This document shows, piece by piece, positions 9,601 through 18,248 of a stretch of 64,000 nucleotides of DNA. Both the position numbers and the translations under genes were made by a program. The DNA is from Acholeplasma laidlawii_A (GTDB lineage Bacteria; Bacillota_I; Bacilli_A; Acholeplasmatales; Acholeplasmataceae), in the NCBI RefSeq assembly GCF_030166555.2, contig NZ_CP126461.2. One strand, written 5' to 3'. The notes beneath the pieces were generated by a model, which was given only the letters and a program-made list of their open reading frames with translations, did not search any database and was not told the DNA's origin. Position 1 is the stretch's first letter; the number at the start of each line of letters is the position of its first letter.

Positions 9601-12600
9601 ATTATATGCTGGTGCAGGTACAAACGTCTTTGGTGATATTCATATTGAATTTAATACATTTAACAACATCAAGTCTGATATTATAGCACTTGATAGAACA
9701 ATGGCTTCATCAGAAATCAACATTAGATCTAATGAGTTTACGAATTTCAAAATAGGTGCGATTCGTTTTGATGGTGGTTATAATAACGGTACATACAATA
9801 TTGAAGATAACATATTTAAGAATGATGTGAAACAAGCAGAAACTGCAATTTTATTTAGAGCATACTCTGCATCATCTGGCAATTTACAAACCATTAATAT
9901 TCAAAGAAACCTATTTGAAAATATTGGTAATGAGTTCAACAATCCAACAGATAACTATGCCCAATCAGCTGTGATTGCAACCTCTACATATAATTCAATG
10001 AATATTGATTTTAATATTATTGAAAACGTCTTTGTGAACACACATAATACAGTTCATTTAAGAAAAAATGAAACAACGACTACATTAATCTATGATGTAG
10101 ATGTCCTTAGAAATACATTTGAAAACCCAACGGGTTATGTATTCTTTGAAGATGGTGATCTCACACTCTTAGAAGATAACATTTACCTTGATAAAATGGG
10201 TCAAGCAGTGGATGCATCTAAAGTACAGGATGAATTAATAGGTGGTAGAAGAATCATCAAAATCTTACAAGATGAAGCTGAGTATGTCATCATTAGATAC
10301 ACATTCAATGCTGAAACATCAACCTATGATATCTCAGAAGAATTTAAAACTGGTGTAGTAGGAAGTAAAGTTACTGTCTTATCAAATCCCGAATTAGGTT
10401 ACTTCACTGAATTTGAAGTATATGAAGGCATTATTTTAGCAGATAGCTCATTAGTGATTGAAATTTATTATGAAATATTAATGAACTCATTTACTTATGA
10501 ACTAGAATTTAATGGTGGTAATACATTCTATGAAAATAGAGATGCCATGGTTAATGACTGGATCAATGATTACAATACATTTGGTGGTACATCTTATGTA
10601 ATTAATGAACTACCAAGAGATACATTTGGTTCAAGTATTAATATTCATACATTCTTCTTTGATGCAAGATTCCGTGACAAATGGTTATGGGTAGCTAAAT
10701 ATTTAGGTGTTGTAGGTTCTTCAACAAATAAAGCTTCTGCACAAAATATCGTTAGCCGTGATTCAGTCGCTGCATTTGATGCAGTGAATGCAAACTACCG
10801 CTATGCATTCTCATATGAAGTTAGAGGTTTCATGGATGGACGTAAATTTATTGAAAATGCAAACTGGCAATCTGCTGATTATAGTCTACGTGACCTTAAA
10901 AATGGTTTCTGGAATTATTTAATAGCTGATAAACAAGAAACAGTCTTATTGAGCCAGTCTGAGGTTCAAGTATTACCAACAGAAGTATACTTAGAAAACT
11001 ATGAATTTAAAGGTTGGTTTAATAATCCAGAATTTTCAGGTGATAGAATCTATGAGATCACTGAGCCAACTAAACTATATGCAAAATTTGAGGAAAAAAA
11101 TCCAGTGACATCACTTACTATCTCAAATCCAATTGAAGAGATGATTAAAGGTGATACATACGACTTAGTTGTAGATATTGCGCCAACAGATGCATACAAT
11201 AAACTCTTACTATTTACATCGTCTGATGTAAAAGTTATGAGTGTCTCTCCTGAAGGTACATTAACAGCACTTAATGCTGGTATTGCAGTAATTACTGTAA
11301 CAAACCATAATGGTGAAATTATGACTACAATGGAAGTTACTGTACACCCTATGGATGATGTAACTCTAGAATTTAGTTCAGGATTTAATGGATTTATCAA
11401 TGTGGGTGAAGAATTCACAATGACTGCAGTTGGTGTTGGTAAAGAAAATGAAGGTAAAACATTCACCTATGTACCAGAAGAAGACGGTATCGTTGAACTT
11501 ATAGGTACAAACACATTTAAAGCATTATTACCAGGAACGACTCTAATTGATATCTTTAATGGCGCAGAACTGATCTACACTTATACAGTAGTAGTTCAAG
11601 GTGCACTTGATGCTGAAGATAGAATGGATCAATTACTTGATTTATTAGGTAACGCAAATAATGCTGTCGTTAATGGATTAAATGTTATTACGTATTACAC
11701 ATCAGGTCAGGAATGGTCTGACCCAAGATATGAAAGTGTCAACTTATACTTATTTGATGACTATGTTGTAGATAGAACAACATATCCAGCAGATCCTACA
11801 AAATTTTCAAACAGTTTGATGAGTTCTGTTGAATTTGTCTTAGTACATGATACAGCAAATCTAAACGGAGGACTTGCAAGCCATGGTGCATTCTTTGCAA
11901 ATCCAGCAAATAGTATCGGTATTCATTACACCACTGGTGATTATGGTATCGTAGCAAGCTTACCTGATGAATATGTAGGTTGGCATGCTGGTGACGGTAC
12001 TTCATCTAGTTTCCAATGGCATGATACAGGTATTGTTGCGACAAGTAATGAAAAACCAGTAATCGATATTTCTACAGATGGTTTCTGGACATTTAATGGT
12101 CAAAAATCCACTATCCAAGCGCCTCGTGGTGATAATAATGCTATCTTAGATAATTCATACTTTACATACCAAGGTCCAACTTGGGATGTCGTAGGTGGTA
12201 AATATGTAATTGGTACACACTGGTTTGCTAAGACACAACAAGCTCGTGGTGTGATTGCATCACGCGGTGGTAACCTAAACTCTATTGGAATTGAAATGAA
12301 CATTAATACAAATGCAGATATCATTGATACAGTTCAAAGAACTGCAAAACTCGTAGCGAACTTACTAGAAGAAAACAACTTAAGTAATAACCGTGTAATT
12401 ATGCACAATACAACAGATGGTAAAGGTGATCCATATACACTAAATAATACGGTTTATAATGGCACTTGGTATTTTGATAGATTTATGGAACACGTTGCAA
12501 TCGAAAGATTAGTGTTATCACAATTTGCAGCTGCAACAATCACATTCCATTCTGACTCAGAATTACTTTCTGATACGGGTCGTGTGATTGTGATGCCACA

Positions 12601-12760
12601 ATTTACAACTGAAGTACAATATACAATTACAGTTGAAATTGGTGGTGTATCTAAATCTATTACACTTACATCAGTGATTCCTGGTATTCATACATGGAAT
12701 CAAAACTACGGATTCTTTAAACCAACTCAGGCTTGGGCAAAAGCAGATTACCGTAAATAA
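6683..12760 (+). CDS. Giant lipoprotein: Ig-like repeats, two beta-helix units, N-acetylmuramoyl-L-alanine amidase domain
   Basis: Secreted, lipid-anchored protein of 2025 residues. The signal peptide (1-19) ends in a lipobox with Cys20. Bacterial Ig-like (BIG_2) domains follow at about 26-103, 105-188, 189-270, 271-350 and 352-431; a parallel beta-helix unit at about 433-770; another Ig-like domain (771-852); a second, homologous beta-helix (853-1185); an InlB-like stretch with a Listeria-Bacteroides-type repeat ending GWFNNPEFSG...LYAKFEEK (about 1421-1470); and one or two more Ig-like domains. The C-terminal part is an Amidase_2/PGRP domain (about 1680-1925). It keeps the zinc-ligand set His1722 (VLVHDT), His1908 and Asp1916, plus Glu1871 (SIGIEMN) and Lys1914, which sits two residues before the Asp as in AmpD and T7 lysozyme. 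An ideal SD (AAAGGAGG) precedes ATG 6683. Since the organism should lack peptidoglycan, the substrate must be foreign or the domain has been repurposed. Confidence 0.88.
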   Translation: MKRRLLVLFMAILSFILVSCTEIDEASFSLKDSEVTIKVGDSYTLDHEITQGLEVEYTMSVEGVISISGQTVTALSVGEVDVTATVVGKDLSDTIKIIVEAKEDPVVAVQSVAIAGDNAGLVGETITLTATVLPQNATNKEVTWKTSDTELATVENGVVTLLKAGVVTITATSGEKSDTHEITIADVVVDVESVTIEGLSEGAEGSTITLTVSVLPVAATDKTVTWTTSNAELATVANGVVTLLKEGVVTITATSGEQSDTHEITINALVVNVDSVSVGGLNEGVVDGEITLTATVLPQNATNKEVTWTTSDAELATVVNGVVTLLKEGVVTITATADGKTDSFEITIGPKPIELESIEITGSSAGFIGDTINLTVTALPEGAQLPVVIWSVNISAYATVENGVVTLHRQGTVLVTATVNGISATHEITVQKVAAQIGSVNYGTIQDAITAASDSDTIVIFGGTHNEVLNITKSNLNFVPKENEQVILTNVINLTGNLENISFTNLEFTLDAQIKSTGTLKGFTFKNNLVYDTNLAGSTYAPISRINVNAFIQFYRLAGANLFGDIHIEDNVFTNIKSDIISLDRTMVNDEINIKYNEFRNFEISAIRFDGGYNNGTYNITNNIFENDELGAYSAITFRAYAPESGNVQNIYIDDNTFTNIGTLSKNRDGDQPGSGVITFSTFNSNDTNVFVRNNQFTHTFNSIHLRGALTKWSATISGNTFTDSLGYIYFDTTKLAVFETNEFVDALGEAVDLARVIEVVDPAYKLVRIAEPVLESFEITGSNTGQVSEEIALKLVATPPYFVFSEVVWTSSNEEVATVVDGVVTLLQEGVVTITATYGEMVETIEITVTAKMAAYLNEVGYVTIQEAITAAVSGDNIEVNKGEFSENLNIDKPLTLLGFDGHLTTLTGKVTIATNIENVAIEGFNMTGNFQVVSTGTLKGFSFRHNHVFDTNLVATGYAPNARTNVNAIIQLYAGAGTNVFGDIHIEFNTFNNIKSDIIALDRTMASSEINIRSNEFTNFKIGAIRFDGGYNNGTYNIEDNIFKNDVKQAETAILFRAYSASSGNLQTINIQRNLFENIGNEFNNPTDNYAQSAVIATSTYNSMNIDFNIIENVFVNTHNTVHLRKNETTTTLIYDVDVLRNTFENPTGYVFFEDGDLTLLEDNIYLDKMGQAVDASKVQDELIGGRRIIKILQDEAEYVIIRYTFNAETSTYDISEEFKTGVVGSKVTVLSNPELGYFTEFEVYEGIILADSSLVIEIYYEILMNSFTYELEFNGGNTFYENRDAMVNDWINDYNTFGGTSYVINELPRDTFGSSINIHTFFFDARFRDKWLWVAKYLGVVGSSTNKASAQNIVSRDSVAAFDAVNANYRYAFSYEVRGFMDGRKFIENANWQSADYSLRDLKNGFWNYLIADKQETVLLSQSEVQVLPTEVYLENYEFKGWFNNPEFSGDRIYEITEPTKLYAKFEEKNPVTSLTISNPIEEMIKGDTYDLVVDIAPTDAYNKLLLFTSSDVKVMSVSPEGTLTALNAGIAVITVTNHNGEIMTTMEVTVHPMDDVTLEFSSGFNGFINVGEEFTMTAVGVGKENEGKTFTYVPEEDGIVELIGTNTFKALLPGTTLIDIFNGAELIYTYTVVVQGALDAEDRMDQLLDLLGNANNAVVNGLNVITYYTSGQEWSDPRYESVNLYLFDDYVVDRTTYPADPTKFSNSLMSSVEFVLVHDTANLNGGLASHGAFFANPANSIGIHYTTGDYGIVASLPDEYVGWHAGDGTSSSFQWHDTGIVATSNEKPVIDISTDGFWTFNGQKSTIQAPRGDNNAILDNSYFTYQGPTWDVVGGKYVIGTHWFAKTQQARGVIASRGGNLNSIGIEMNINTNADIIDTVQRTAKLVANLLEENNLSNNRVIMHNTTDGKGDPYTLNNTVYNGTWYFDRFMEHVAIERLVLSQFAAATITFHSDSELLSDTGRVIVMPQFTTEVQYTITVEIGGVSKSITLTSVIPGIHTWNQNYGFFKPTQAWAKADYRK
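7061..7690 (+). repeat. Near-identical DNA repeats encoding the Ig-like domains
   Basis: A 55-base stretch at 7061-7115 recurs exactly at 7553-7607, and a 52-base stretch at 7393-7444 recurs exactly at 7639-7690. The domain at about 7496-7735 therefore has a front half identical to the first copy and a rear half identical to the second. Confidence 0.9.
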
Positions 12761-12771
12761 CTAAAACATAA

Positions 12772-12812
12772 AAAAGCTGGTCCTACTATCAAAGTAAGAC
12801 CAGCTTTTCTAT
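12772..12812. terminator. Bidirectional terminator between convergent genes
   Basis: AAAAGCTGGTC (12772-12782) pairs with GACCAGCTTTT (12798-12808). A-rich and T-rich flanks let it serve the lipoprotein gene on the plus strand and the 12829-13332 gene on the minus strand. Confidence 0.8.
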
Positions 12813-12828
12813 TAAATTTTGTGTAAAA

Positions 12829-13332
12829 CTATTTTTCGAATTGTAATAAAGAATAAATTAAAGAAGTAATACTTCCTAAGATAGCTAATACATAACCTAA
12901 TATGGCACCAATAGCTAAATCTTGACCGCTAAAATTAGCAGTAACTTCATTACCTAAAATTGTAGTTACGTGTGTTGTATTTTCTGGAAGTTGAAAGAAT
13001 AATACGACAGATAAAGCAAATGATAATGTTAAGAGTAAACCGAAAATTAGCTTAGACATGGATGTCTTTTTATCATTAATTGTGGTTATAACGAAGATGA
13101 TACTCACAAGTGCAGGTAAACTAAAGGCTAATAAATTTAAAAAACTAAAATTCACCTTGTGATCTAAAAAACCACCGATTTGGAAAGTTTCACCGCCAAA
13201 TGTTGCTGTAACACCGGTTAAGATGGCTTCGTCATTGTTGTTTTGAAGTACGTTTAAAAATATACTACCAAAGATGAGTAGTGCTAAAAATAGTATAACA
13301 ACTGGGAGAAAACTTTGTAATTTTTTTGTCAT
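12829..13332 (-). CDS. Small four-helix membrane protein, function unknown
   Basis: Protein of 167 residues with four predicted membrane segments (about 7-27, 62-82, 94-114 and 137-160). It has two short extracytoplasmic-looking loops that resemble each other (ATFGGETFQIGG and TANFSGQDLAIGA), hinting at an internal duplication. I do not recognise the family. The start is supported by AGGAGG, and TTGAAT-N16-TATAAT (-10 at 13355-13360) lies upstream on the same strand. It converges on the lipoprotein gene and is transcribed alone, so context gives no function. Confidence 0.7.
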   Translation of the reverse strand: MTKKLQSFLPVVILFLALLIFGSIFLNVLQNNNDEAILTGVTATFGGETFQIGGFLDHKVNFSFLNLLAFSLPALVSIIFVITTINDKKTSMSKLIFGLLLTLSFALSVVLFFQLPENTTHVTTILGNEVTANFSGQDLAIGAILGYVLAILGSITSLIYSLLQFEK

Positions 13333-13442
13333 AGAATTGACCTCCTTTTCTACTATTATAATATAAAAATGTATTTATTCAAAAGTATTTGTTTTTAATC
13401 TTGGTTATATCATGTTAAAATGTCAATAGGTAGGTGGGAATC

Positions 13443-14105
13443 ATGATGCATAAAAATAAACTATTAGAACAACTAATTGATTTGAGAACTGAACTTAGAC
13501 TTACACATTTTAATAAAACCGGAGAGCAAATCATCATATTAAGTGATGCTGCTCTTTTTGAAGTAGCTCAAAAAAGACCTCTAAAACAAAATGAATTTAA
13601 TGCAATTTCTGGTCTTGATGAAGATTTTAATAAGAAATATGCTCAGAAATTTTTAAGTATTATTAAATCATTTAATCAATCAAATCTTAAATCAGTTAAA
13701 GTATCTAAACAAGCAAGTAAAGTACTACATCACTATAAAGATAGACTCACAAACATGTCTAAAACAAATTCAAATCTTTATATGGGACAAATCTATCAAA
13801 ATCATAGCTTCGATCTAACTTTAATAGAAAACAACTTAGAACTAAAAGATTATTTAACCAATAATCGGATTAAAAACTTAAAACTTAACTATAGAAGTGA
13901 TGCCGATGAAAGACATATAACAAAACTCTATAGAGAAGTGAATAAGACCCAAATAGAAACAGGTAGTTATAACCTTTATATTGCTTACCCTTATGTGGAA
14001 GGTATCTTTAGTAAGGATAAGTTTCCTATTAAAGCACCACTACTATATTTTCCTGTAAAAATTGAGCGCACCCTCCGCACTTTTACTCTAAAAAAAGATA
14101 GTTAA
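13443..14105 (+). CDS. N-terminal fragment of a large superfamily 1 helicase, cut by an in-frame TAA
   Basis: The upstream GTG at 13434 could start the frame, but ATG 13443 (or 13446) is better placed after the SD TAGGTGG at 13431-13437. The product (about 220 aa) begins with an HRDC-like segment (residues 10-90). It stops at TAA 14103-14105. The same frame stays open for 15 codons to ATG 14151 and then on to 17156, so this is the front of one roughly 1240-residue protein. The family is the large AAA_12/REase_MTES_1575 helicase group. A single base change such as AAA to TAA explains the break; a sequencing error or strain-specific nonsense mutation are both possible. Confidence 0.75.
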   Translation: MMHKNKLLEQLIDLRTELRLTHFNKTGEQIIILSDAALFEVAQKRPLKQNEFNAISGLDEDFNKKYAQKFLSIIKSFNQSNLKSVKVSKQASKVLHHYKDRLTNMSKTNSNLYMGQIYQNHSFDLTLIENNLELKDYLTNNRIKNLKLNYRSDADERHITKLYREVNKTQIETGSYNLYIAYPYVEGIFSKDKFPIKAPLLYFPVKIERTLRTFTLKKDS

Positions 14106-14150
14106 AGAGATGTCATTTTTAATAGAGACTTATTACTTATTACATCCAAA

Positions 14151-17100
14151 ATGGAGAAATCATCAATGGATTTTATTACCCCTGAAGTCACAGATTTTAA
14201 TGAAAAAGTACTTCATGAGGTTGTTATCCCTTTTTATGAAAAACATGGTATATCCATTGAAATAGATGCAAAACACATAGAGTTCATCCCTTTTAAAAAT
14301 GAATTAAAAGAAGACTTTATAAAGGTTAACCGTCCAAAGTTTAAACTACAACCTTATGCAACCTTATCACGATTTGAACTCTACTCATCTAGTATTCAAA
14401 AAGACATGGAACGTATATTAGCTACAAAACAATACAATGACTTACTTGAAGGTTTAATTGATGAAACGAACCTTTTTAAGCAAGAAGTAGCTAAACCAAT
14501 GGAAATATCAGGGGAACCCATCAATGAGGATAATATCAGTTATATAAACGATTTAAACTTCAGTCAAGAACGCGTCATTGATTTATTAAACAGTGAAAAG
14601 AAAATAGTCATATGGGGTCCACCAGGTACAGGGAAAAGTCAAACCATTACTTCATTAATCGCATCCAGTATTTTAAAGGGTGAAAATGTATTAGTAGTCT
14701 CTGAAAAAAAGGTTGCCTTAGATGTAATTTATTCAAGACTAAAAAAGGCATCGAAATACGCCATGTTTATCGATGATGCAGAAAACAAACAAGATTTTTA
14801 TTATAAATTAAATCATTTCTTAGAACCAGAACCACCAGTTCGTACACTAAATAATGATATCTATGCGTTAGAATCAGAAATTAAAAGACAATTGAATGAT
14901 ATGGAAAAATCACTTCAATTACTCTACGGGCACACATTTGAAAATAAACCTGTATTTGAACTTTTTTCTAGATACATTAAGGATAAAGATATTAAACTAC
15001 ATTTAACCCCTTATGATGTACATAAAATATTTCATGAAGTCTTTAAAAAACCTAGTTTCCAAATGATTGAGACACTAGAAAAAACTTTCGATAATGATGC
15101 ACACCTTAAGCGGATGATGGATTTAGATTGGTACTTAGAAAAGTATCCAATACTAGAAAAATTAGAAACTAAAATACCGAGAAGTCAAAAATTGATGTTT
15201 GATCAAATGCATGAAAAGTATCTTCAGTTAAAAACAACATATCAAAGATCAGGTATCTTTAAAAAGAGAAAACTTAAGAAAACATTTATAAAAACTTACC
15301 TGGATGAAATCACTTATTTAAGTGTAAAGAAAAGTATCAGGAAGAAATATCTAAATCAATTATTTATTGATGATAGATTACATAGTTATATCTTTGAAAA
15401 TATGAACCGCTTAAATAAATTAATGACAATCTATCAAACGCTAAAACCGTTTGAAAAAACATTCTTAAAAATGATGCATTCACATCCAAAAGTAAGAGGT
15501 ATAGATGATAATTATAAATTAAGAACTTATATCTTTGAAGCTTATTATTCAGGCTTTATTGAAGTCTTTAAGTCTGAGCACCAAAAACATTTATATATCT
15601 TTGATAATTATCAAGAGAAGGTTGATAAGATTAAAGAAATCATGCATCAAAAAATGTTGGTTACCAATGAATCGTTTGAGATGGAACTTTATAAACATGC
15701 ACTTAACTTAAATAATACAAAGCGTATTATGGATATTAAAAGAGTGTTTGATTTATCTAATAAACCGAGTATTAAGTCTTTTATTGAAAACTTCCAACTA
15801 GAAATGAAGAGTCACATCAGATTATGGATGATGACACCAGAAGTGGTATCAGCTATTTTACCTTTAGAACACGGTATGTTTGATTTAGTTATCTTCGATG
15901 AGGCAAGTCAAATGTATGTAGAAAAAGGTATACCTGCAATTTATAGAGCTAAAAAAGTTGTTATTGCAGGAGACCCTAAACAACTTAGACCAAGTAGTTT
16001 AGGAACAGGTAGAACTGATGAACTTGATGAATTTTATGAAGATGATGTCTTTAAAGAAGTTTCCCTAGATGCTAAAAGTTTATTAGACCTTGCAAGATAC
16101 CGCTTTAAAGAAGCGCTACTTAATTATCATTACCGGTCGACTTATGAAGAATTAATCGCGTTTTCTAACCACGCTTTTTATGATGCTAAGTTAATGATTT
16201 CACCAAATCAAAAAAAGGCGGTTGAACCACCAATTGAATATGTATATGTCAAGGATGGTATGTTTGAAAATAGAAGAAATAAAAAGGAAGCAACTAAAGT
16301 TGTTGAAGTGATTAAAAAGATTCTAAGAACAAGACAACATAATGAATCTATAGGCGTTATTACATTTAATAGTACTCAAAGAGATGCTATTGAAAATGCA
16401 ATTGATCAAGAGCTCTTTAAAAAAGGAACTTATCAAAAAGCGTTTGAACAAGAACTCTTTAGAAAAGATGATGGTGAAGATAAATCGTTATTTGTTAAAA
16501 ATATTGAAAACGTTCAAGGTGATGAAAGAGATATCATAATATTTTCTATGGGATATGCTAAAAACAGCCAAGGACAAGTTATGAGACGGTTTGGGTGGCT
16601 TAATCATGATGGCGGACAAAACAGGCTTAATGTGGCAATTACACGTGCTAAACAAAAGATTTACTTCATATCTAGTTTGTATCCTGAAGAATTTAAAGTA
16701 GAAGATTTAAGTTCAACTGGTCCTAAACTCTTAAAAGATTTTATGAGATACTGTTACTATGTTTCAAATGAGAATGAAAATCTTGCTAAAGAGGTATTAA
16801 ATCATTTACATAGCACAGAGATTGAAACCAGGAATGTGTTAATAGCACATATGGCAGAAGATGTTAAGAAACGATTAGAAAGATTAGGCTATGAAGTAGA
16901 TTTAAATGTAGGAATCGGTAAATATAAAATTAATCTAGCGATTAAAGATGATAAACAAAAAGCCTATATATTAGGTATCTTAACTGATGTAGGTCTAAGT
17001 GACTTAAATGCAAGACGTGATTTATTACATCAAGAAAAATATCTGGAGTCTAGAGGATGGGCCGTATATAGATTGTTGGAATCTAATTGGTATACAGATC

Positions 17101-17156
17101 CAAATAAAGAACTAAAGCAAATTAAAGATTTAATAAAAATAGAAAAGAGTAGTTGA
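14151..17156 (+). CDS. Helicase core and C-terminal nuclease-like domain of the same split protein
   Basis: Superfamily 1 DNA/RNA helicase core: Walker A IWGPPGTGKSQT (about residues 153-164), Walker B LVIFDEASQ, motif III VIAGDPKQLRPS, motif V VQGDERDIIIFSMG and motif VI NVAITRAKQKI. The last 100 residues match the REase_MTES_1575-type (Vsr-like) fold, but the usual IDLAV reads INLAI and the usual IExDG reads ILTDV, so two catalytic acids appear lost. ATG 14151 has no SD, which argues that the native start is in the upstream fragment and that this half may be untranslated unless readthrough or reinitiation occurs. A DUF1294 gene follows after 3 bases. Confidence 0.75.
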   Translation: MEKSSMDFITPEVTDFNEKVLHEVVIPFYEKHGISIEIDAKHIEFIPFKNELKEDFIKVNRPKFKLQPYATLSRFELYSSSIQKDMERILATKQYNDLLEGLIDETNLFKQEVAKPMEISGEPINEDNISYINDLNFSQERVIDLLNSEKKIVIWGPPGTGKSQTITSLIASSILKGENVLVVSEKKVALDVIYSRLKKASKYAMFIDDAENKQDFYYKLNHFLEPEPPVRTLNNDIYALESEIKRQLNDMEKSLQLLYGHTFENKPVFELFSRYIKDKDIKLHLTPYDVHKIFHEVFKKPSFQMIETLEKTFDNDAHLKRMMDLDWYLEKYPILEKLETKIPRSQKLMFDQMHEKYLQLKTTYQRSGIFKKRKLKKTFIKTYLDEITYLSVKKSIRKKYLNQLFIDDRLHSYIFENMNRLNKLMTIYQTLKPFEKTFLKMMHSHPKVRGIDDNYKLRTYIFEAYYSGFIEVFKSEHQKHLYIFDNYQEKVDKIKEIMHQKMLVTNESFEMELYKHALNLNNTKRIMDIKRVFDLSNKPSIKSFIENFQLEMKSHIRLWMMTPEVVSAILPLEHGMFDLVIFDEASQMYVEKGIPAIYRAKKVVIAGDPKQLRPSSLGTGRTDELDEFYEDDVFKEVSLDAKSLLDLARYRFKEALLNYHYRSTYEELIAFSNHAFYDAKLMISPNQKKAVEPPIEYVYVKDGMFENRRNKKEATKVVEVIKKILRTRQHNESIGVITFNSTQRDAIENAIDQELFKKGTYQKAFEQELFRKDDGEDKSLFVKNIENVQGDERDIIIFSMGYAKNSQGQVMRRFGWLNHDGGQNRLNVAITRAKQKIYFISSLYPEEFKVEDLSSTGPKLLKDFMRYCYYVSNENENLAKEVLNHLHSTEIETRNVLIAHMAEDVKKRLERLGYEVDLNVGIGKYKINLAIKDDKQKAYILGILTDVGLSDLNARRDLLHQEKYLESRGWAVYRLLESNWYTDPNKELKQIKDLIKIEKSS

Positions 17157-17159
17157 CAT

Positions 17160-17453
17160 ATGAACCCTGTATTTATATATGTGTATATCGTAGTGTGGAT
17201 ATTTATTTCACTCATTACCTATATAGCCTATTTAATAGATAAAGAACGTGCAAAAAAAGGTCAGTGGCGTATCAAGGAAAAACACCTGTTATTACTATCT
17301 GTATTTATGGGTTCAATTGGTGGACTCATGGGATTATATGTTGTAAGACATAAAACAAAACATTGGTATTTTATAGTGATTAATTGGCTATCATTTTTCT
17401 TACACCTTTATCTTATTTACTTTATTTATAGTCAAGTGGTTGTAACAAATTAG
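17160..17453 (+). CDS. DUF1294 small membrane protein
   Basis: Protein of 97 residues with three to four hydrophobic segments. The DUF1294 pattern is clear: DKERAKKGQWRIKEKHLL (about residues 29-46), then a Gly-rich helix and RHKTKHWYF. Function of the family is unknown. It starts 3 bases after the helicase stop and has only a weak SD, so it is probably co-transcribed and translationally coupled. Confidence 0.85.
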   Translation: MNPVFIYVYIVVWIFISLITYIAYLIDKERAKKGQWRIKEKHLLLLSVFMGSIGGLMGLYVVRHKTKHWYFIVINWLSFFLHLYLIYFIYSQVVVTN

Positions 17454-17478
17454 GTTTAAATGACTAAAATATCGATTT

Positions 17479-17513
17479 AGTTATCATAAAATAGGTAAAA
17501 TAACTGTTTTTTT
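17479..17513 (+). terminator. Possible weak terminator
   Basis: AGTTAT (17479-17484) pairs with ATAACT (17500-17505), followed by seven T at 17507-17513. The stem is short and AT-rich. Confidence 0.45.
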
Positions 17514-17591
17514 AACGTATCATTTCAATTTATTGATGTTTAGTAGTAAAATGAATGTAGAATTATAATAATATGTAGGGGGAATTTTAAT

Positions 17592-18200
17592 ATGGATTTT
17601 ACTGATTTATTTAAAGGTAGCCTTGATACTTGGGCACTAGAAGAGTGGCTAATCATTGGATTAGGTGCATTAGTTGTTATTTTAATACTGTTTTTACTAC
17701 TCAAACCAAAGAAGAAAAAGACACTACCTTATACTGAGGTCAAAGCTGTCTCTAAAAGTGAACTTAAAGTAGAACCTGATAAGCCAGCAATCAAAGTAGA
17801 AGAAACACCAAAAGAAGTAAAGCCTGAAGCGCCAAAAGCAAATGATAAACTTAAAGCAGAAGAAAAATCAGTTGTTAAAACTCAGGATAAAGCTGCACCT
17901 AAAAAGGCATCTACTCCTAAAGAAGCACCTGATGAAAAAGAAGATAAACCTGCAACGGATACGGATAAAGTTGTAAAATATCATGTATCACAAAATAAAG
18001 ATGAAAAATCTGAGTTTAAAAATCAGTGGCGTGTTAGAAAACAAGGTTCACAAAAAACAATTAAGTACTTTAAGACTCAAGCAGAGGCTATTGCATATGC
18101 AGAGACTTTAGCTGAGAATAATGACACATCTATTGTCATCCATAAACGTGATGGTTCCATTAGAAAACAAGATTATACAAAGAAGAAATCCTCTAACTAG
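17592..18200 (+). CDS. Membrane-anchored protein with C-terminal DUF2188 domain
   Basis: Protein of 202 residues: one membrane helix at about 19-42 followed by KPKKKK (stop-transfer), a Lys/Pro/Glu-rich disordered linker (about 50-130) and a DUF2188 domain at about 130-195 with YHVSQN, QWRVRKQGS, FKTQAEAIAYA and IVIHKRDGSI. DUF2188 is a small fold of unknown role. A GGGGG-containing leader serves as SD. The domain should lie in the cytoplasm by the positive-inside rule. Transcribed alone and followed by its own terminator. Confidence 0.8.
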   Translation: MDFTDLFKGSLDTWALEEWLIIGLGALVVILILFLLLKPKKKKTLPYTEVKAVSKSELKVEPDKPAIKVEETPKEVKPEAPKANDKLKAEEKSVVKTQDKAAPKKASTPKEAPDEKEDKPATDTDKVVKYHVSQNKDEKSEFKNQWRVRKQGSQKTIKYFKTQAEAIAYAETLAENNDTSIVIHKRDGSIRKQDYTKKKSSN

Positions 18201-18212
18201 AGGATTTTTATT
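18186..18212 (+). terminator. Terminator overlapping the DUF2188 gene stop
   Basis: AAATCCTCTA (18186-18195) pairs with TAGAGGATTT (18198-18207), followed by TTATTT. The TAG stop lies in the second arm. Confidence 0.75.
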
Positions 18213-18248
18213 TGCTATGTTACAATAGATGTAAAGAGGGTGATACTC

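Noticed and set aside
12829..13332. Immunity or partner protein for the amidase lipoprotein
   Set aside because: It is convergent with its own promoter and terminator, has no recognised motif, and the host has no wall to protect.
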